In this document: one piece after another, positions 9,283 to 18,026 of the stretch | How the letters are laid out: every line of letters starts with the position of its first letter | Position numbering within the stretch: the first letter of the stretch is position 1 | Assembly (NCBI GenBank): GCA_017860615.1 | Contig: JAGDMU010000016.1 | Coordinates: forward strand, 1 to 60,948 | Length of the DNA: 60,948 bases | Source: Pseudomonadota bacterium | GTDB lineage: Bacteria > Campylobacterota > Campylobacteria > Campylobacterales > Sulfurospirillaceae | Direction of reading: 5' to 3' | Program-made: the position numbers and the translations under genes | The notes under the pieces: model-generated | Seen by the model: only the letters and a program-made list of their open reading frames with translations | Databases searched by the model: none | What the model was told of the DNA's origin: nothing

Positions 9283-10422
9283 ATGATAAGAAAAATATTA
9301 AAACCTCTTCTTTTAGCACTTCCCCTTTTATGGCTAGGCTGTTCGCAGCAGAGTAAACCTGCCAAGTCTGCCATGCAAGTCGAAGTAGGTACATATACCC
9401 TTAGTGCTCAAAATGTCACATTAACACGCGAGTTACCAGGACGTACCAAAGCAACGCTTAATTCTGAAATCCGTCCTCAAGTAGGCGGAATTATTCAGGC
9501 ACGCTTTTTTGAAGAGGGCGCTTTGGTGAAAAAAGACGCGGTGCTTTATCAGATTGATCCTTCCTCATACCAAGCAGCCTTTGATGAAGCCAAAGCGACC
9601 CTTCAAAATGCAGAAGCGTTACTGGAATCAACGCGTTTAAAAAATGAACGTTACGCAGATCTTGTTAAGATAGACGGTGTCTCTAAACAAGATATGGAAG
9701 ATGCAAAAGCGACCTATTTGCAAGCACTAGCCAGTGTTGAAGCCAAAAAAGCAGCCCTTCAAACAGCACGCATCAACCTAGAATACACCAAAATCAAAGC
9801 GCCTATTAGTGGGCGTATCGGTACATCAAGCGTCACAGTTGGCACACTGGTTACCGCAAATCAAACCACCGCACTTGCGACGATTCGTACCCTTGATCCT
9901 ATCTATGTCGATCTCACACAGTCGAGTACACAACTGTTAAAACTACGCACTCTTTTAGAACAACAAGGCATTAAACAAGGTAGTACAAAACTCTCTTTGA
10001 AACTTGAAGATGGTTCGACGTATAAACAGAGTGGTACACTTCAATTTCAAGAGGTCGCTGTCGATGAAAGCACAGGCTCTGTGACCCTTCGTGCAACATT
10101 TCCTAACCCTGAGGGGATTTTGCTGCCTGGTATGTATGTACGAGCACTTGTCGATGAAGCTGTAAACGCTACAGCCGTTCTTGTGCCACAGCAAGCGGTT
10201 CAAAGAGATCCTAAAGGTAATGCTACCGCATTCATTGTTACCACTGAAAATAAAGTAGAGAAGCGTATGTTAACAACCGATCGTGCCATTGGGGATACAT
10301 GGCTGGTGAACAGTGGTTTAAGCACAGGCGATCGTGTTATCGTTGAAGGTGTGAATAAAGTCCGCGCAGGCGATACGGTTCGTGTGGTTGATGTGACTGC
10401 AACGCTAGGTAAAGCACAATGA
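9283..10422 (+). CDS. RND efflux periplasmic adaptor lipoprotein (AcrA/MexA/CmeA type)
   Basis: Membrane-fusion protein linking the RND pump to its outer-membrane channel. 379 residues; signal peptide with lipobox LGC, Cys20 lipidated. Then the biotinyl-lipoyl half motifs (GIIQARFFEEGALVKKDAVLY and IKAPISGRIG), an alpha-helical hairpin around residues 95-165, and beta-barrel and membrane-proximal domains. AAGGAA precedes the ATG. The stop overlaps the pump gene start as ATGA. No TetR-type repressor gene is adjacent, unlike cmeR upstream of cmeABC in Campylobacter jejuni. Confidence 0.94.
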   Translation: MIRKILKPLLLALPLLWLGCSQQSKPAKSAMQVEVGTYTLSAQNVTLTRELPGRTKATLNSEIRPQVGGIIQARFFEEGALVKKDAVLYQIDPSSYQAAFDEAKATLQNAEALLESTRLKNERYADLVKIDGVSKQDMEDAKATYLQALASVEAKKAALQTARINLEYTKIKAPISGRIGTSSVTVGTLVTANQTTALATIRTLDPIYVDLTQSSTQLLKLRTLLEQQGIKQGSTKLSLKLEDGSTYKQSGTLQFQEVAVDESTGSVTLRATFPNPEGILLPGMYVRALVDEAVNATAVLVPQQAVQRDPKGNATAFIVTTENKVEKRMLTTDRAIGDTWLVNSGLSTGDRVIVEGVNKVRAGDTVRVVDVTATLGKAQ

Positions 10423-13400
10423 TCGCACACTTTTTCATCCATAGACCCATTTTTGCATGGGTTATCTCGATTGTGATTATGCTTGCAGGTGTGGGTTCAA
10501 TTCTCACATTACCTGTTGCGCAATATCCCGATGTAGCACCGCCGACTATTCGCATTGACACAACCTATACGGGAGCTTCGGCGCAAACGGTGGAGAACAG
10601 TGTTATACAGATTATTGAGCAACAGCTCACTGGGCTTGATGGACTGTTGTATTTTTCTTCCAGCAGTAGTTCATCAGGTAGTGCCCGCATTGATGTAACC
10701 TTTCAAAAAGGAACCGATGCTGACACAGCACAAGTGCAAGTTCAAAACAAAGTAGCCCAAATCACCACACGTCTTCCAAAGTCTGTTCAGAATGAGGGGG
10801 TACGTGTCACCAAAGCGCAAAACGACTTTTTGATGATCGTCTCGTTGTACGACACTACCGATACGAAGATGTCGGTCGATGTGGCGGATTATTTGCTCAG
10901 TAACATGCAAGACCCAATTGCCCGTTTAGAGGGCGTAGGTACAGTGCAAGTGTTTGGCGGTCAGTATGCTATGCGCATTTGGTTAGATCCTAATAAACTA
11001 GCCTCTTACAGTTTGATGCCCACTGATATCAGCAGTGCCATTACGGCGCAAAATGTACAAGTCTCTGCGGGTAGCATTGGTGCATTGCCAAGTTCCTCTG
11101 AGCAACAGCTCAATGCCACTGTGACCGCTAAGTCGCAACTTCAAACAGCGGAAGAGTTTTCTAACATCATCGTCAAAAGCGATAGCAATGGTGCCCTTGT
11201 TCGCTTAAGCGATGTTGCCAGAGTGGAACTTGGAAGTGAGAGTTACAGCAATGTTACCAGACTCAATGGTCATCCAGCCTCTGGACTTGCGGTGATGCTA
11301 GCCCCTGGGGCAAACGCACTCTCTACGGCAGATCGCATTAAAAAGACGGTTGCTAAGATGGAAGCTACGATGCCAGATGGCTATAAAGTAGCGTATCCAA
11401 GAGACAGTACCAAGTTTATTCGTATCTCCATTGAAGAGGTTGTGAAAACACTTTTTGAAGCCATTTTGTTGGTTATTGTGGTGATGTTTGTCTTTTTGCA
11501 AAACTGGCGTGCAACCCTCATTCCTGCCATTGCTGTGCCTGTTGTTTTGTTGGGTACATTTGGTGTTTTAGAGGTTTTTGGATACTCCATTAATACGCTG
11601 ACCATGTTTGGTATGGTGCTCTCCATCGGTCTTTTGGTGGATGATGCGATTGTTGTGGTTGAAAATGTTGAGCGTATTATGCGTGAAGAGAAACTTTCCC
11701 CTGTGGAAGCGACCGAAAAGTCGATGAAAGAGATCACCAGTGCGCTGATTGGTATTGCCACGGTGCTTTCAGCTGTTTTCCTTCCTATGGCATTTTTTGG
11801 AGGCTCAACGGGTGTTATTTACCGTCAGTTTTCCATTACCATCGTTTCATCGATGGTGCTTTCTGTCATTGTGGCACTCACACTCACACCCGCACTGTGT
11901 GCTTCGTTGTTAAAGCCGCATGTTGAAACACATGGACACGGTTTCTTTGGTTGGTTTAATAACACATTTGATCGTTTGATTGAGCGCTATAAAGGCAATG
12001 TCAGCTCTGTCATTGCGCGCCCCATTCGTTGGATGTTAGTCTATGGCATCATTGCTGCTGCGATGGTGTTTTTAATTTTACGCCTTCCTACAGGCTTTTT
12101 ACCGAGTGAAGATCAAGGTAACAGCATGGTTCAGTTTAGTTTGCCTGAGGGTGCTTCATTTAAACGAAGTGACGCCGTTGCACGTGAGATAGAACGCTAC
12201 TTCTTACATGATGAGGGAAATAACACCGAAGCGATCTTTACCATCTCAGGCTTTAGTTTTAGTGGAAGCGGTCAAAATGCGGGTATGGCGTTTGTGGCAC
12301 TCAAAGACTGGAGTGAGCGTCCTGGTGTTTACAACCGAGCCGATACCATCTCCAATCGTGCCACGATGAATCTTTCACGTGTTCGTGATGCACAGGTATT
12401 TTCACTCAACCCTCCTGCTATTCAAGGTTTAGGGCAGAGTAATGGCTTTAACTTCCAACTTCAAGCCTTATCGGATACAGATCGTGAACAGTTTAAAACC
12501 TTTCGTGACACACTGCTCAGCAATGTGCGTAAAGATAACCTGTTTACAGCGGTTCGTTTAGGGAGTCTTGGAGAAACACCGCAACTCAAAGTGAAAATTG
12601 ATGAAGCCAAAGCCGTAGCGCTGGGACTCTCTTTATCAGATATTGACGATACGCTGAGTTATGCATGGGCAGGTAAGTATGTCAATGACTTTGTGGATCG
12701 TGGACGGGTCAAAAAAGTCTATGCCCAAGGCGATATGGCATTTCGCTCCAAGCCTGAAGATTTGGATCAGTGGTTTGTAAGGAGTAGCAGTGATGTCATG
12801 ACGCCATTTTCTGCGTTTGCAACATCACAGTGGAGTTATGGTGCACAAACATTGACACGCTATAACGGTTTGGCATCGTATGAGATTCAAGGCGCTTCTG
12901 CTCCTGGGGTTAGTTCAGGTGTGGCGATGGATAAAATGGAAGCCTTGCAAGCGGCCTTGCCAACAGGTACAAGCTTTGCGTGGAGCGGACTCTCTTATCA
13001 AGAAAGGCTCTCTAGCGGGCAAACGGTTAAACTCTATGCGATTTCGATTTTGGTCGTTTTCTTATGTTTAGCGGCTCTCTATGAGAGTTGGGCAGTACCG
13101 TTTTCGGTTCTATTGGTCATTCCTTTGGGTATCTTTGGCTCAGTCGTGGCGGCATCGCTTCGTGGACTCGAAAACGATGTCTATTTCCAAGTAGCGCTTT
13201 TAACGACCATCGGACTCTCTTCTAAAAATGCTATTTTGATCGTCGAGTTTGCGGAAGCAGCGTATAATCGTGGAAGTTCGCTTGTCGAAGCCGCTGTAGA
13301 AGGCTCAAAGCTGAGACTAAGACCTATTTTGATGACGTCACTGGCGTTCATTGCGGGTGTTTTACCTCTCGCACTCTCCAGTGGTGCGGGAGCGAACAGT

Positions 13401-13544
13401 CGTATTTCCATTGGTACTGGTATTATTGGAGGAACGCTCAGTGCGACTTTCTTAGCGATTTTCTTAGTGCCGCTCTTTTTTGTGTTGGTTCGAGGAATGT
13501 TCCCAGAACGAAGCCACCATGCAACGATGGTAGGGGAGGTATAA
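10419..13544 (+). CDS. RND multidrug efflux pump, inner-membrane subunit (AcrB/MexB/CmeB type)
   Basis: Proton-driven exporter of hydrophobic/amphiphilic compounds, 1,041 residues, 12 membrane segments with two large periplasmic loops. The proton-relay pair is present in membrane helix 4 (GLLVDDAIVVVENVER) and the helix-10 region reads LSSKNAILIVEFAE with the conserved Lys. The N-terminus MIAHFFIHRPIFAWVISI is typical for the HAE-1 family. Length and domains are complete. Translationally coupled to the adaptor gene (ATGA overlap) and one base from the outer-membrane gene. Confidence 0.96.
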   Translation: MIAHFFIHRPIFAWVISIVIMLAGVGSILTLPVAQYPDVAPPTIRIDTTYTGASAQTVENSVIQIIEQQLTGLDGLLYFSSSSSSSGSARIDVTFQKGTDADTAQVQVQNKVAQITTRLPKSVQNEGVRVTKAQNDFLMIVSLYDTTDTKMSVDVADYLLSNMQDPIARLEGVGTVQVFGGQYAMRIWLDPNKLASYSLMPTDISSAITAQNVQVSAGSIGALPSSSEQQLNATVTAKSQLQTAEEFSNIIVKSDSNGALVRLSDVARVELGSESYSNVTRLNGHPASGLAVMLAPGANALSTADRIKKTVAKMEATMPDGYKVAYPRDSTKFIRISIEEVVKTLFEAILLVIVVMFVFLQNWRATLIPAIAVPVVLLGTFGVLEVFGYSINTLTMFGMVLSIGLLVDDAIVVVENVERIMREEKLSPVEATEKSMKEITSALIGIATVLSAVFLPMAFFGGSTGVIYRQFSITIVSSMVLSVIVALTLTPALCASLLKPHVETHGHGFFGWFNNTFDRLIERYKGNVSSVIARPIRWMLVYGIIAAAMVFLILRLPTGFLPSEDQGNSMVQFSLPEGASFKRSDAVAREIERYFLHDEGNNTEAIFTISGFSFSGSGQNAGMAFVALKDWSERPGVYNRADTISNRATMNLSRVRDAQVFSLNPPAIQGLGQSNGFNFQLQALSDTDREQFKTFRDTLLSNVRKDNLFTAVRLGSLGETPQLKVKIDEAKAVALGLSLSDIDDTLSYAWAGKYVNDFVDRGRVKKVYAQGDMAFRSKPEDLDQWFVRSSSDVMTPFSAFATSQWSYGAQTLTRYNGLASYEIQGASAPGVSSGVAMDKMEALQAALPTGTSFAWSGLSYQERLSSGQTVKLYAISILVVFLCLAALYESWAVPFSVLLVIPLGIFGSVVAASLRGLENDVYFQVALLTTIGLSSKNAILIVEFAEAAYNRGSSLVEAAVEGSKLRLRPILMTSLAFIAGVLPLALSSGAGANSRISIGTGIIGGTLSATFLAIFLVPLFFVLVRGMFPERSHHATMVGEV

Positions 13545-13545
13545 G

Positions 13546-14910
13546 ATGCGTACATTACATAAAAGCACTCTGAGTATTGCTGTTGTATCTTTGTTGTTTA
13601 GCGGATGTGCAACGCTTTCGCCTGAGTATGAACGACCAAGTGCGCCTATCCCTTCTACTTTAGCGATGGGTGTTAAAGAAAACAACCAAAGTGTACAAAA
13701 ACTCTCGTGGAAAGCGTTTATTCACGATGATAGGCTCTTAAAAGTGGTGGCTCAGTCGTTAGAACAGAGTCGTGATTTGCGTAAAGCCGTAGCAAACATT
13801 GAAGCAGCACGTGCAACGTATCGCATTCAGCGAAGCAGTGAATTCCCAACCATTGAGGCAAGTGCTACAGGCTCTAAAGCGCGTTCTTTAAATTCGACAA
13901 CCAATACAACCTCTATCACGCAAAGCTCCTCAGCAACCGTAGGGCTCAGCAGTTACGAGCTTGATTTTTTTGGCAAAGCACGAAGTTTGAGCGAATCTGA
14001 GTTTGAAACCTATAAAGGGGTGGAAGAAGCAGAGCGCTCGGTTCGCATTACCCTCATAGCAGAGACGGTGAGTGCATGGCTTACGTATGCTTCCGATCAG
14101 AGTCTTTTGGCCCTCTCTAAACAGACAGAAGTGAGTGCGAAACGCTCTTTGGAACTGGTTCAAAAAAGGGTTGATTTAGGCATTGACTCTAAAGTTTCGC
14201 TTTACAACGCACAGAGCATTTTCCAACAAGCCAAAGCTGATGTCGCAAGCTATACAACCAAAGTAGCGCAAGATCGTGCTGCTTTAGAACTTCTTGTGGG
14301 CGCTAGTGTAGATGAAGCTCTCTTACCAAAAGAGCTAGAAGTCACGTCTCAAAATTGGTTAGCCGATGTTCCTGTAGGTCTCTCGTCGGAGGTTTTACTC
14401 AGTCGCCCCGATGTTTTGGAAGCAGAACACAATCTCAAAGCGGCGAATGCCAATATCGGCGTTGCCAGAGCGGCATATTTTCCCTCCATTACGCTGACAA
14501 CCAAAGGTGGTGTGGGATCAAGTACGCTGAGTGGTCTTTTTAGTGGAGGCACTTCAACCATCTGGTCATTTGTGCCTAACATCTCTTTGCCTATTTTTGA
14601 TGCAGGCGAGAGAGATGCTAACTTAGACTATGCCAAAGCCAAACGTGATGTGTATGTAGCAACCTATGAAGCAGCCATTCAAACAGCATTTAAAGAGGTG
14701 AGCTCAGCACTGGCAAGACGCGCAACGATTTATGATCAATACGCTGCGCAAGAAGCCTTGGTGGAAGCAACCAAACAGAGTTATACGCTTTATGATGCAC
14801 GCTACCAAAAAGGAGTCGATACGTACCTTAATGCGCTTCTTTCACAACGATCTTTCTATAGCTCACAGCAATCACTCATTTCGGTTCGCTTGGAGGAGCC
14901 AGATCGCTAA
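13546..14910 (+). CDS. RND outer-membrane channel lipoprotein (OprM/CmeC type), C-terminal tail missing
   Basis: TolC-like outer-membrane factor, 454 residues, with lipobox SGC (Cys21) and the family start CATLSPEYERP. The two repeated coiled-coil halves are present (ELDFFGKARSLSE and ISLPIFDAGERDANLDYAKA). The protein ends ...SQQSLISVRLEEPDR. In related proteins this point is followed by about 15-20 residues of the type N-x-V-x-LYKALGGGW; those are absent here and are not found in another frame downstream. The last 39 bases overlap the convergent MFS gene. Function may be retained, since the tail is not part of the channel core, but the end looks like a recombination or deletion joint. Confidence 0.9.
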   Translation: MRTLHKSTLSIAVVSLLFSGCATLSPEYERPSAPIPSTLAMGVKENNQSVQKLSWKAFIHDDRLLKVVAQSLEQSRDLRKAVANIEAARATYRIQRSSEFPTIEASATGSKARSLNSTTNTTSITQSSSATVGLSSYELDFFGKARSLSESEFETYKGVEEAERSVRITLIAETVSAWLTYASDQSLLALSKQTEVSAKRSLELVQKRVDLGIDSKVSLYNAQSIFQQAKADVASYTTKVAQDRAALELLVGASVDEALLPKELEVTSQNWLADVPVGLSSEVLLSRPDVLEAEHNLKAANANIGVARAAYFPSITLTTKGGVGSSTLSGLFSGGTSTIWSFVPNISLPIFDAGERDANLDYAKAKRDVYVATYEAAIQTAFKEVSSALARRATIYDQYAAQEALVEATKQSYTLYDARYQKGVDTYLNALLSQRSFYSSQQSLISVRLEEPDR

Positions 14911-16326
14911 AATGCCACTTATAATAGAGATAACACATCCTAAAATCATCGTGTGATAAACGCCATCAATAAAGGCTTTATCCACGATGTCTAGGAGTTT
15001 TTCTTGCAACGTCACATCGCTTAGAGAAGTGATAGCACTGTGCGCGGATTGGATGGAGGTTTTAAGTGCCATAGCAAGTGAGCTTTCCACGTCCATCTCT
15101 TTGATGTGTGAGAGATAAATGCGGTTGACGTAGCTTCCCAAAATGGCAATACTCATCGCGGCTGAGAGTTCAATGGTCGTATCATTCAGCGCACTTCCTA
15201 CACCTGCTTTTGCTTTGGGAATAGAACCCATGATAGAATCGGTTGAAGGAGGCATCGATAACCCCATGCCCAAACCTTGAACAAAAAATCCACTCAGTAT
15301 CGCCCAAAGCGCCATATGCACATCGATCGTAAAGACAAACACCGCCATACCAAGAGCCGAGATCATAATCCCACCACCAATGCTGATATTTGTGCCATAG
15401 TGCTTGACAACATACGGTGCCAACTGCGAGCCAATCATCACGCCCAGTGTCATAGGAGTGAGTAAAAAACCAGCCTCTAAAGCGCTGTAACCTTCAACGG
15501 TTTGGAAAAGCTGCGAGAAGAAAAACATGGAGCCGACCATACCAAAAACGATCAACGCAATGGCAAAAGAGGGAATCGTAAAGGTGCGTTTTTCAAAAAG
15601 CTCAAAAGGAATCATCGCATGAGAACAGCGTCTTTCCCACAGTATAAAAATGGCACAGAAGATAAGCCCAATGATGAGGCTCACCATTACATCAAAATCA
15701 CCCCAACTTTTAACCCCTGCTTCGATAATGCCATACGTCAAGGCAAATAAAAAGAGAATGGAAAGGAGCATACCGACAATATCTGCTTTGGCACTTTTAT
15801 TGTGCGATTCGGGGAGTATCCATGACGCATAGACAAAAGCGATGAGTCCAATAGGCAGGTTGATAAAAAAGACCCAGTGCCATGAGGTGTATTCGATGAT
15901 GAAACCGCCTATTAAGGGCCCTAAGCCCTGACTCAGACCAAAGATCATTGACCAAAGACCGATGGCTTTCATCCGCTCATCGGAGTCTGTAAACATATGC
16001 GTAATGATGGAGAGCGTGGAAGGCATAATAAAGGCAGCACCAAAACCCCCAGCACCCAGCGAAGCAAGACTAAAAAGCACAATGCCAATCTTGAGAAATA
16101 ATTTTCGCCCATAATGATCTCCTAGAGCGCCAATGGTAATTAAAATGGAGGCAAAAAAGAGGATGTAAATATCGACAATCCATTGTAGTTCGCTCATCGT
16201 CGCTTTTAAATCGGTTGAAATGGAGGGAAGGGCGACATCAAGGACGGTATTGTCCAGTGTGATGATGGACATGGCAACACAAAGTGCGCCAAGACCTGCC
16301 CACCTTTTTTCGTGAGAATATGACAT
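14872..16326 (-). CDS. DHA2-family MFS drug exporter (14 membrane segments)
   Basis: Proton-coupled multidrug exporter of the EmrB/QacA type, 484 residues. Signature pieces: LDNTVLDVALPSISTDL in helix 1, GALGDHYGRKLFLKIG as motif A, and GLSQGLGPLIGGFIIEYTSWHWVFFINLPIG as motif C followed by the helix-6 region. AGGAA lies 7 bases before the ATG. It stands alone with no adaptor gene (emrA) nearby and no local regulator. Its 3' end overlaps the outer-membrane channel gene by 39 bases, tail to tail. Confidence 0.92.
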   Translation of the reverse strand: MSYSHEKRWAGLGALCVAMSIITLDNTVLDVALPSISTDLKATMSELQWIVDIYILFFASILITIGALGDHYGRKLFLKIGIVLFSLASLGAGGFGAAFIMPSTLSIITHMFTDSDERMKAIGLWSMIFGLSQGLGPLIGGFIIEYTSWHWVFFINLPIGLIAFVYASWILPESHNKSAKADIVGMLLSILFLFALTYGIIEAGVKSWGDFDVMVSLIIGLIFCAIFILWERRCSHAMIPFELFEKRTFTIPSFAIALIVFGMVGSMFFFSQLFQTVEGYSALEAGFLLTPMTLGVMIGSQLAPYVVKHYGTNISIGGGIMISALGMAVFVFTIDVHMALWAILSGFFVQGLGMGLSMPPSTDSIMGSIPKAKAGVGSALNDTTIELSAAMSIAILGSYVNRIYLSHIKEMDVESSLAMALKTSIQSAHSAITSLSDVTLQEKLLDIVDKAFIDGVYHTMILGCVISIISGILAIWLLQANRNE

Positions 16327-16381
16327 TTAAAGTATTCCTAAAATCGTAAAGTGTAATGAGTGTTACAAAAGGAGATGATAC

Positions 16382-16411
16382 CACAGCTCAGCTTAGGCAC
16401 TGATCTGTGGC
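16382..16411. other. Intergenic hairpin between antiporter and MFS genes
   Basis: Six-base arms CCACAG (16381-16386) and CTGTGG (16405-16410) flank an 18-base loop. It lies 5' of the MFS gene on the minus strand, downstream of the antiporter stop. There is no T-run, so it could be a weak 3' end for the antiporter mRNA or an operator for the exporter; nothing in the sequence decides. Confidence 0.3.
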
Positions 16412-16440
16412 AGAAGTGAGGGTGTCTTTATATGTAAAGA

Positions 16441-17838
16441 TTACTGCTTTTTAAATCCCAAATCGATGAGGTACAACAGTGGTCCTGTCATAAAGGTCGT
16501 GACGAGTGCCATAATGACGAACATCGTAAATAAAATAGGCGATAAAATACCTAACTCATAACCGATATTTAAAACAACCAACTCCATCAAACCCCTTGTG
16601 TTCATCAGCGCTCCAATGGCAAGTGAATCACGCCATGAAATGCCCATAAAACGGCTTGCAATAGCACTGCCGATAAACTTACCCACAACGGCAACCACAG
16701 TGATAGCGAGACAAATCATCAAATGCTGGGATTCGAGGAGATTGATTTGGGTACGAAGTCCTGTGAGGGCAAAAAAGAGTGGGAGTAAAACCAAAAGACT
16801 TACATACTCCAAGCGGGGAGCGATGCGCTCTTTGAGTTCGCTCTCATCCGATGAAGGCATCATAACACCTGCCATAAAAGCCCCAAAAAGGGCATGAATG
16901 CCTAGAAGTTCGGTGATTAAAGCACTGCTTAAGAGCACTACTAAAACAATTGTCGTTACTTTCATATCCAGTGTTTGGTTGTGAATGGGTGAGCCAAGGG
17001 AGCGTAAAAAAGGCTTCACTACAACGAGCATTACCGTGATGTAAACCACAATAGGAATAAGCATCAACACAGACATCAGCAAATTGGTTGACGTTGAAAC
17101 CGCTATGACGATGGCTAAGATGTACCACGCCGTTGCATCATCTGCCGCAGCACACGTGAGCGCCATAGCCCCATACGATGTTTTCGTCAAATTGCGGTCT
17201 TTGAGAATACGTGCCAACACAGGAAAGGCCGTGATACTCATCGCAATGCCGATAAATAGGGCAAATGCTGTAAAAGTAACGGTGGTTGATGCAAATGAAG
17301 GGTAAATGATATAGGCAAGGATGGTACCTAAGAAAAAAGGGAAGATGATGCTGATATGGCTAATAACGATAGAAGCCTTACTCTGCTGTTTGAGTTTGTC
17401 AAAATCAAGCTCCATGCCTACGACAAACATAAACAGAAGCAGACCGATTTGGCTTAAAAAATGTAAGTTTTGAAAGGAACTTTTCGGAAATAACAGAGCC
17501 GAAATTTCAGGAAAAACAAGCCCCAAAAGAGAAGGTCCTAAAAGCACTCCCGCAAAAATTTCACCAATGACGGGCGGCTGCGAAAGCTTGGAAATCAAGA
17601 TACCAAAGGTACGTGCCGCTGCCATAATGACGATGATCTGCACGAGCAAAAGGGCTAGAGGATGAGAGAGCTGTTTGGTAAATGTGGTTTGTAAATTATC
17701 CCAAAAATTTCCAACAGACACAGGCTCAGGAATAAACCCCGTATCTAAGTAAAGAGCGTTGCCATAGTGTATGACTAAAAAAATACCACCGCCCAAAAGA
17801 AGCAGTGAGAACAAATAAATTTTCGTAGCGCGATCCAT
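16441..17838 (-). CDS. Kef-type (CPA2) cation:proton antiporter
   Basis: Inner-membrane Na+(K+)/H+ antiporter, 465 residues, with a Na_H_Exchanger core of about 12 helices. Visible: PPVIGEIFAGVLLGPSLLGLV in the first core helices and SITAFPVLARILKDRNL plus AADDATAWYILAIV around the ion-binding aspartates. There is no C-terminal TrkA-N (KTN) domain, so it is not a glutathione-gated KefB/C. The start is set at the ATG at 17838 because AGGAGG lies 5 bases upstream; the upstream extension to 17868 overlaps this site. A hairpin and a strong -10 precede it. Confidence 0.88.
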   Translation of the reverse strand: MDRATKIYLFSLLLLGGGIFLVIHYGNALYLDTGFIPEPVSVGNFWDNLQTTFTKQLSHPLALLLVQIIVIMAAARTFGILISKLSQPPVIGEIFAGVLLGPSLLGLVFPEISALLFPKSSFQNLHFLSQIGLLLFMFVVGMELDFDKLKQQSKASIVISHISIIFPFFLGTILAYIIYPSFASTTVTFTAFALFIGIAMSITAFPVLARILKDRNLTKTSYGAMALTCAAADDATAWYILAIVIAVSTSTNLLMSVLMLIPIVVYITVMLVVVKPFLRSLGSPIHNQTLDMKVTTIVLVVLLSSALITELLGIHALFGAFMAGVMMPSSDESELKERIAPRLEYVSLLVLLPLFFALTGLRTQINLLESQHLMICLAITVVAVVGKFIGSAIASRFMGISWRDSLAIGALMNTRGLMELVVLNIGYELGILSPILFTMFVIMALVTTFMTGPLLYLIDLGFKKQ

Positions 17839-17853
17839 TATTAACCTCCTTGA

Positions 17854-17890
17854 ATCTAAGCAATACACTTAGATATAAGATTCAATTATA
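17854..17890 (-). promoter_or_regulatory. Antiporter promoter and leader hairpin
   Basis: On the minus strand an extended -10 (TGGTATAAT; TATAAT covers 17885-17890) is followed within the predicted leader by a perfect 7-bp inverted repeat ATCTAAG-N7-CTTAGAT (17854-17874). The hairpin ends 3 bases before the AGGAGG of the antiporter gene, so it could influence ribosome access or be an operator. Confidence 0.55.
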
Positions 17891-17983
17891 CCATACGGGC
17901 TTTTCTGCCATTCTTAAGCGGTCTGAAATGGTTATATATCAAAAGTTATGATTAATAAAAACGCACCCCTTTTGTTACCAAGT

Positions 17984-17992
17984 TGATATAAT
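17984..17992 (+). promoter_or_regulatory. Promoter of the phoH operon
   Basis: Extended -10 TGATATAAT (TATAAT at 17987-17992), 35 bases before the chosen phoH start. No clear -35, as is common in Campylobacterota promoters. Confidence 0.6.
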
Positions 17993-18026
17993 GTTTGCAT
18001 AGAATTATCGTATGAAAGGGAGTCAG

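Noticed and set aside
11381-11761. Long antisense open frames inside efflux, chemoreceptor and other genes (also 7155-7523, 34826-35359, 36645-37058, 41211-41588)
   Set aside because: They mirror well-supported genes on the other strand, have odd composition and lack ribosome sites.
17973-17992. GTTACCAAGTTG near TATAAT before phoH, resembling a Pho box
   Set aside because: Only one repeat is present, no GTAATC follows at 11 bases, and the -10 is 13 rather than 26 bases away.
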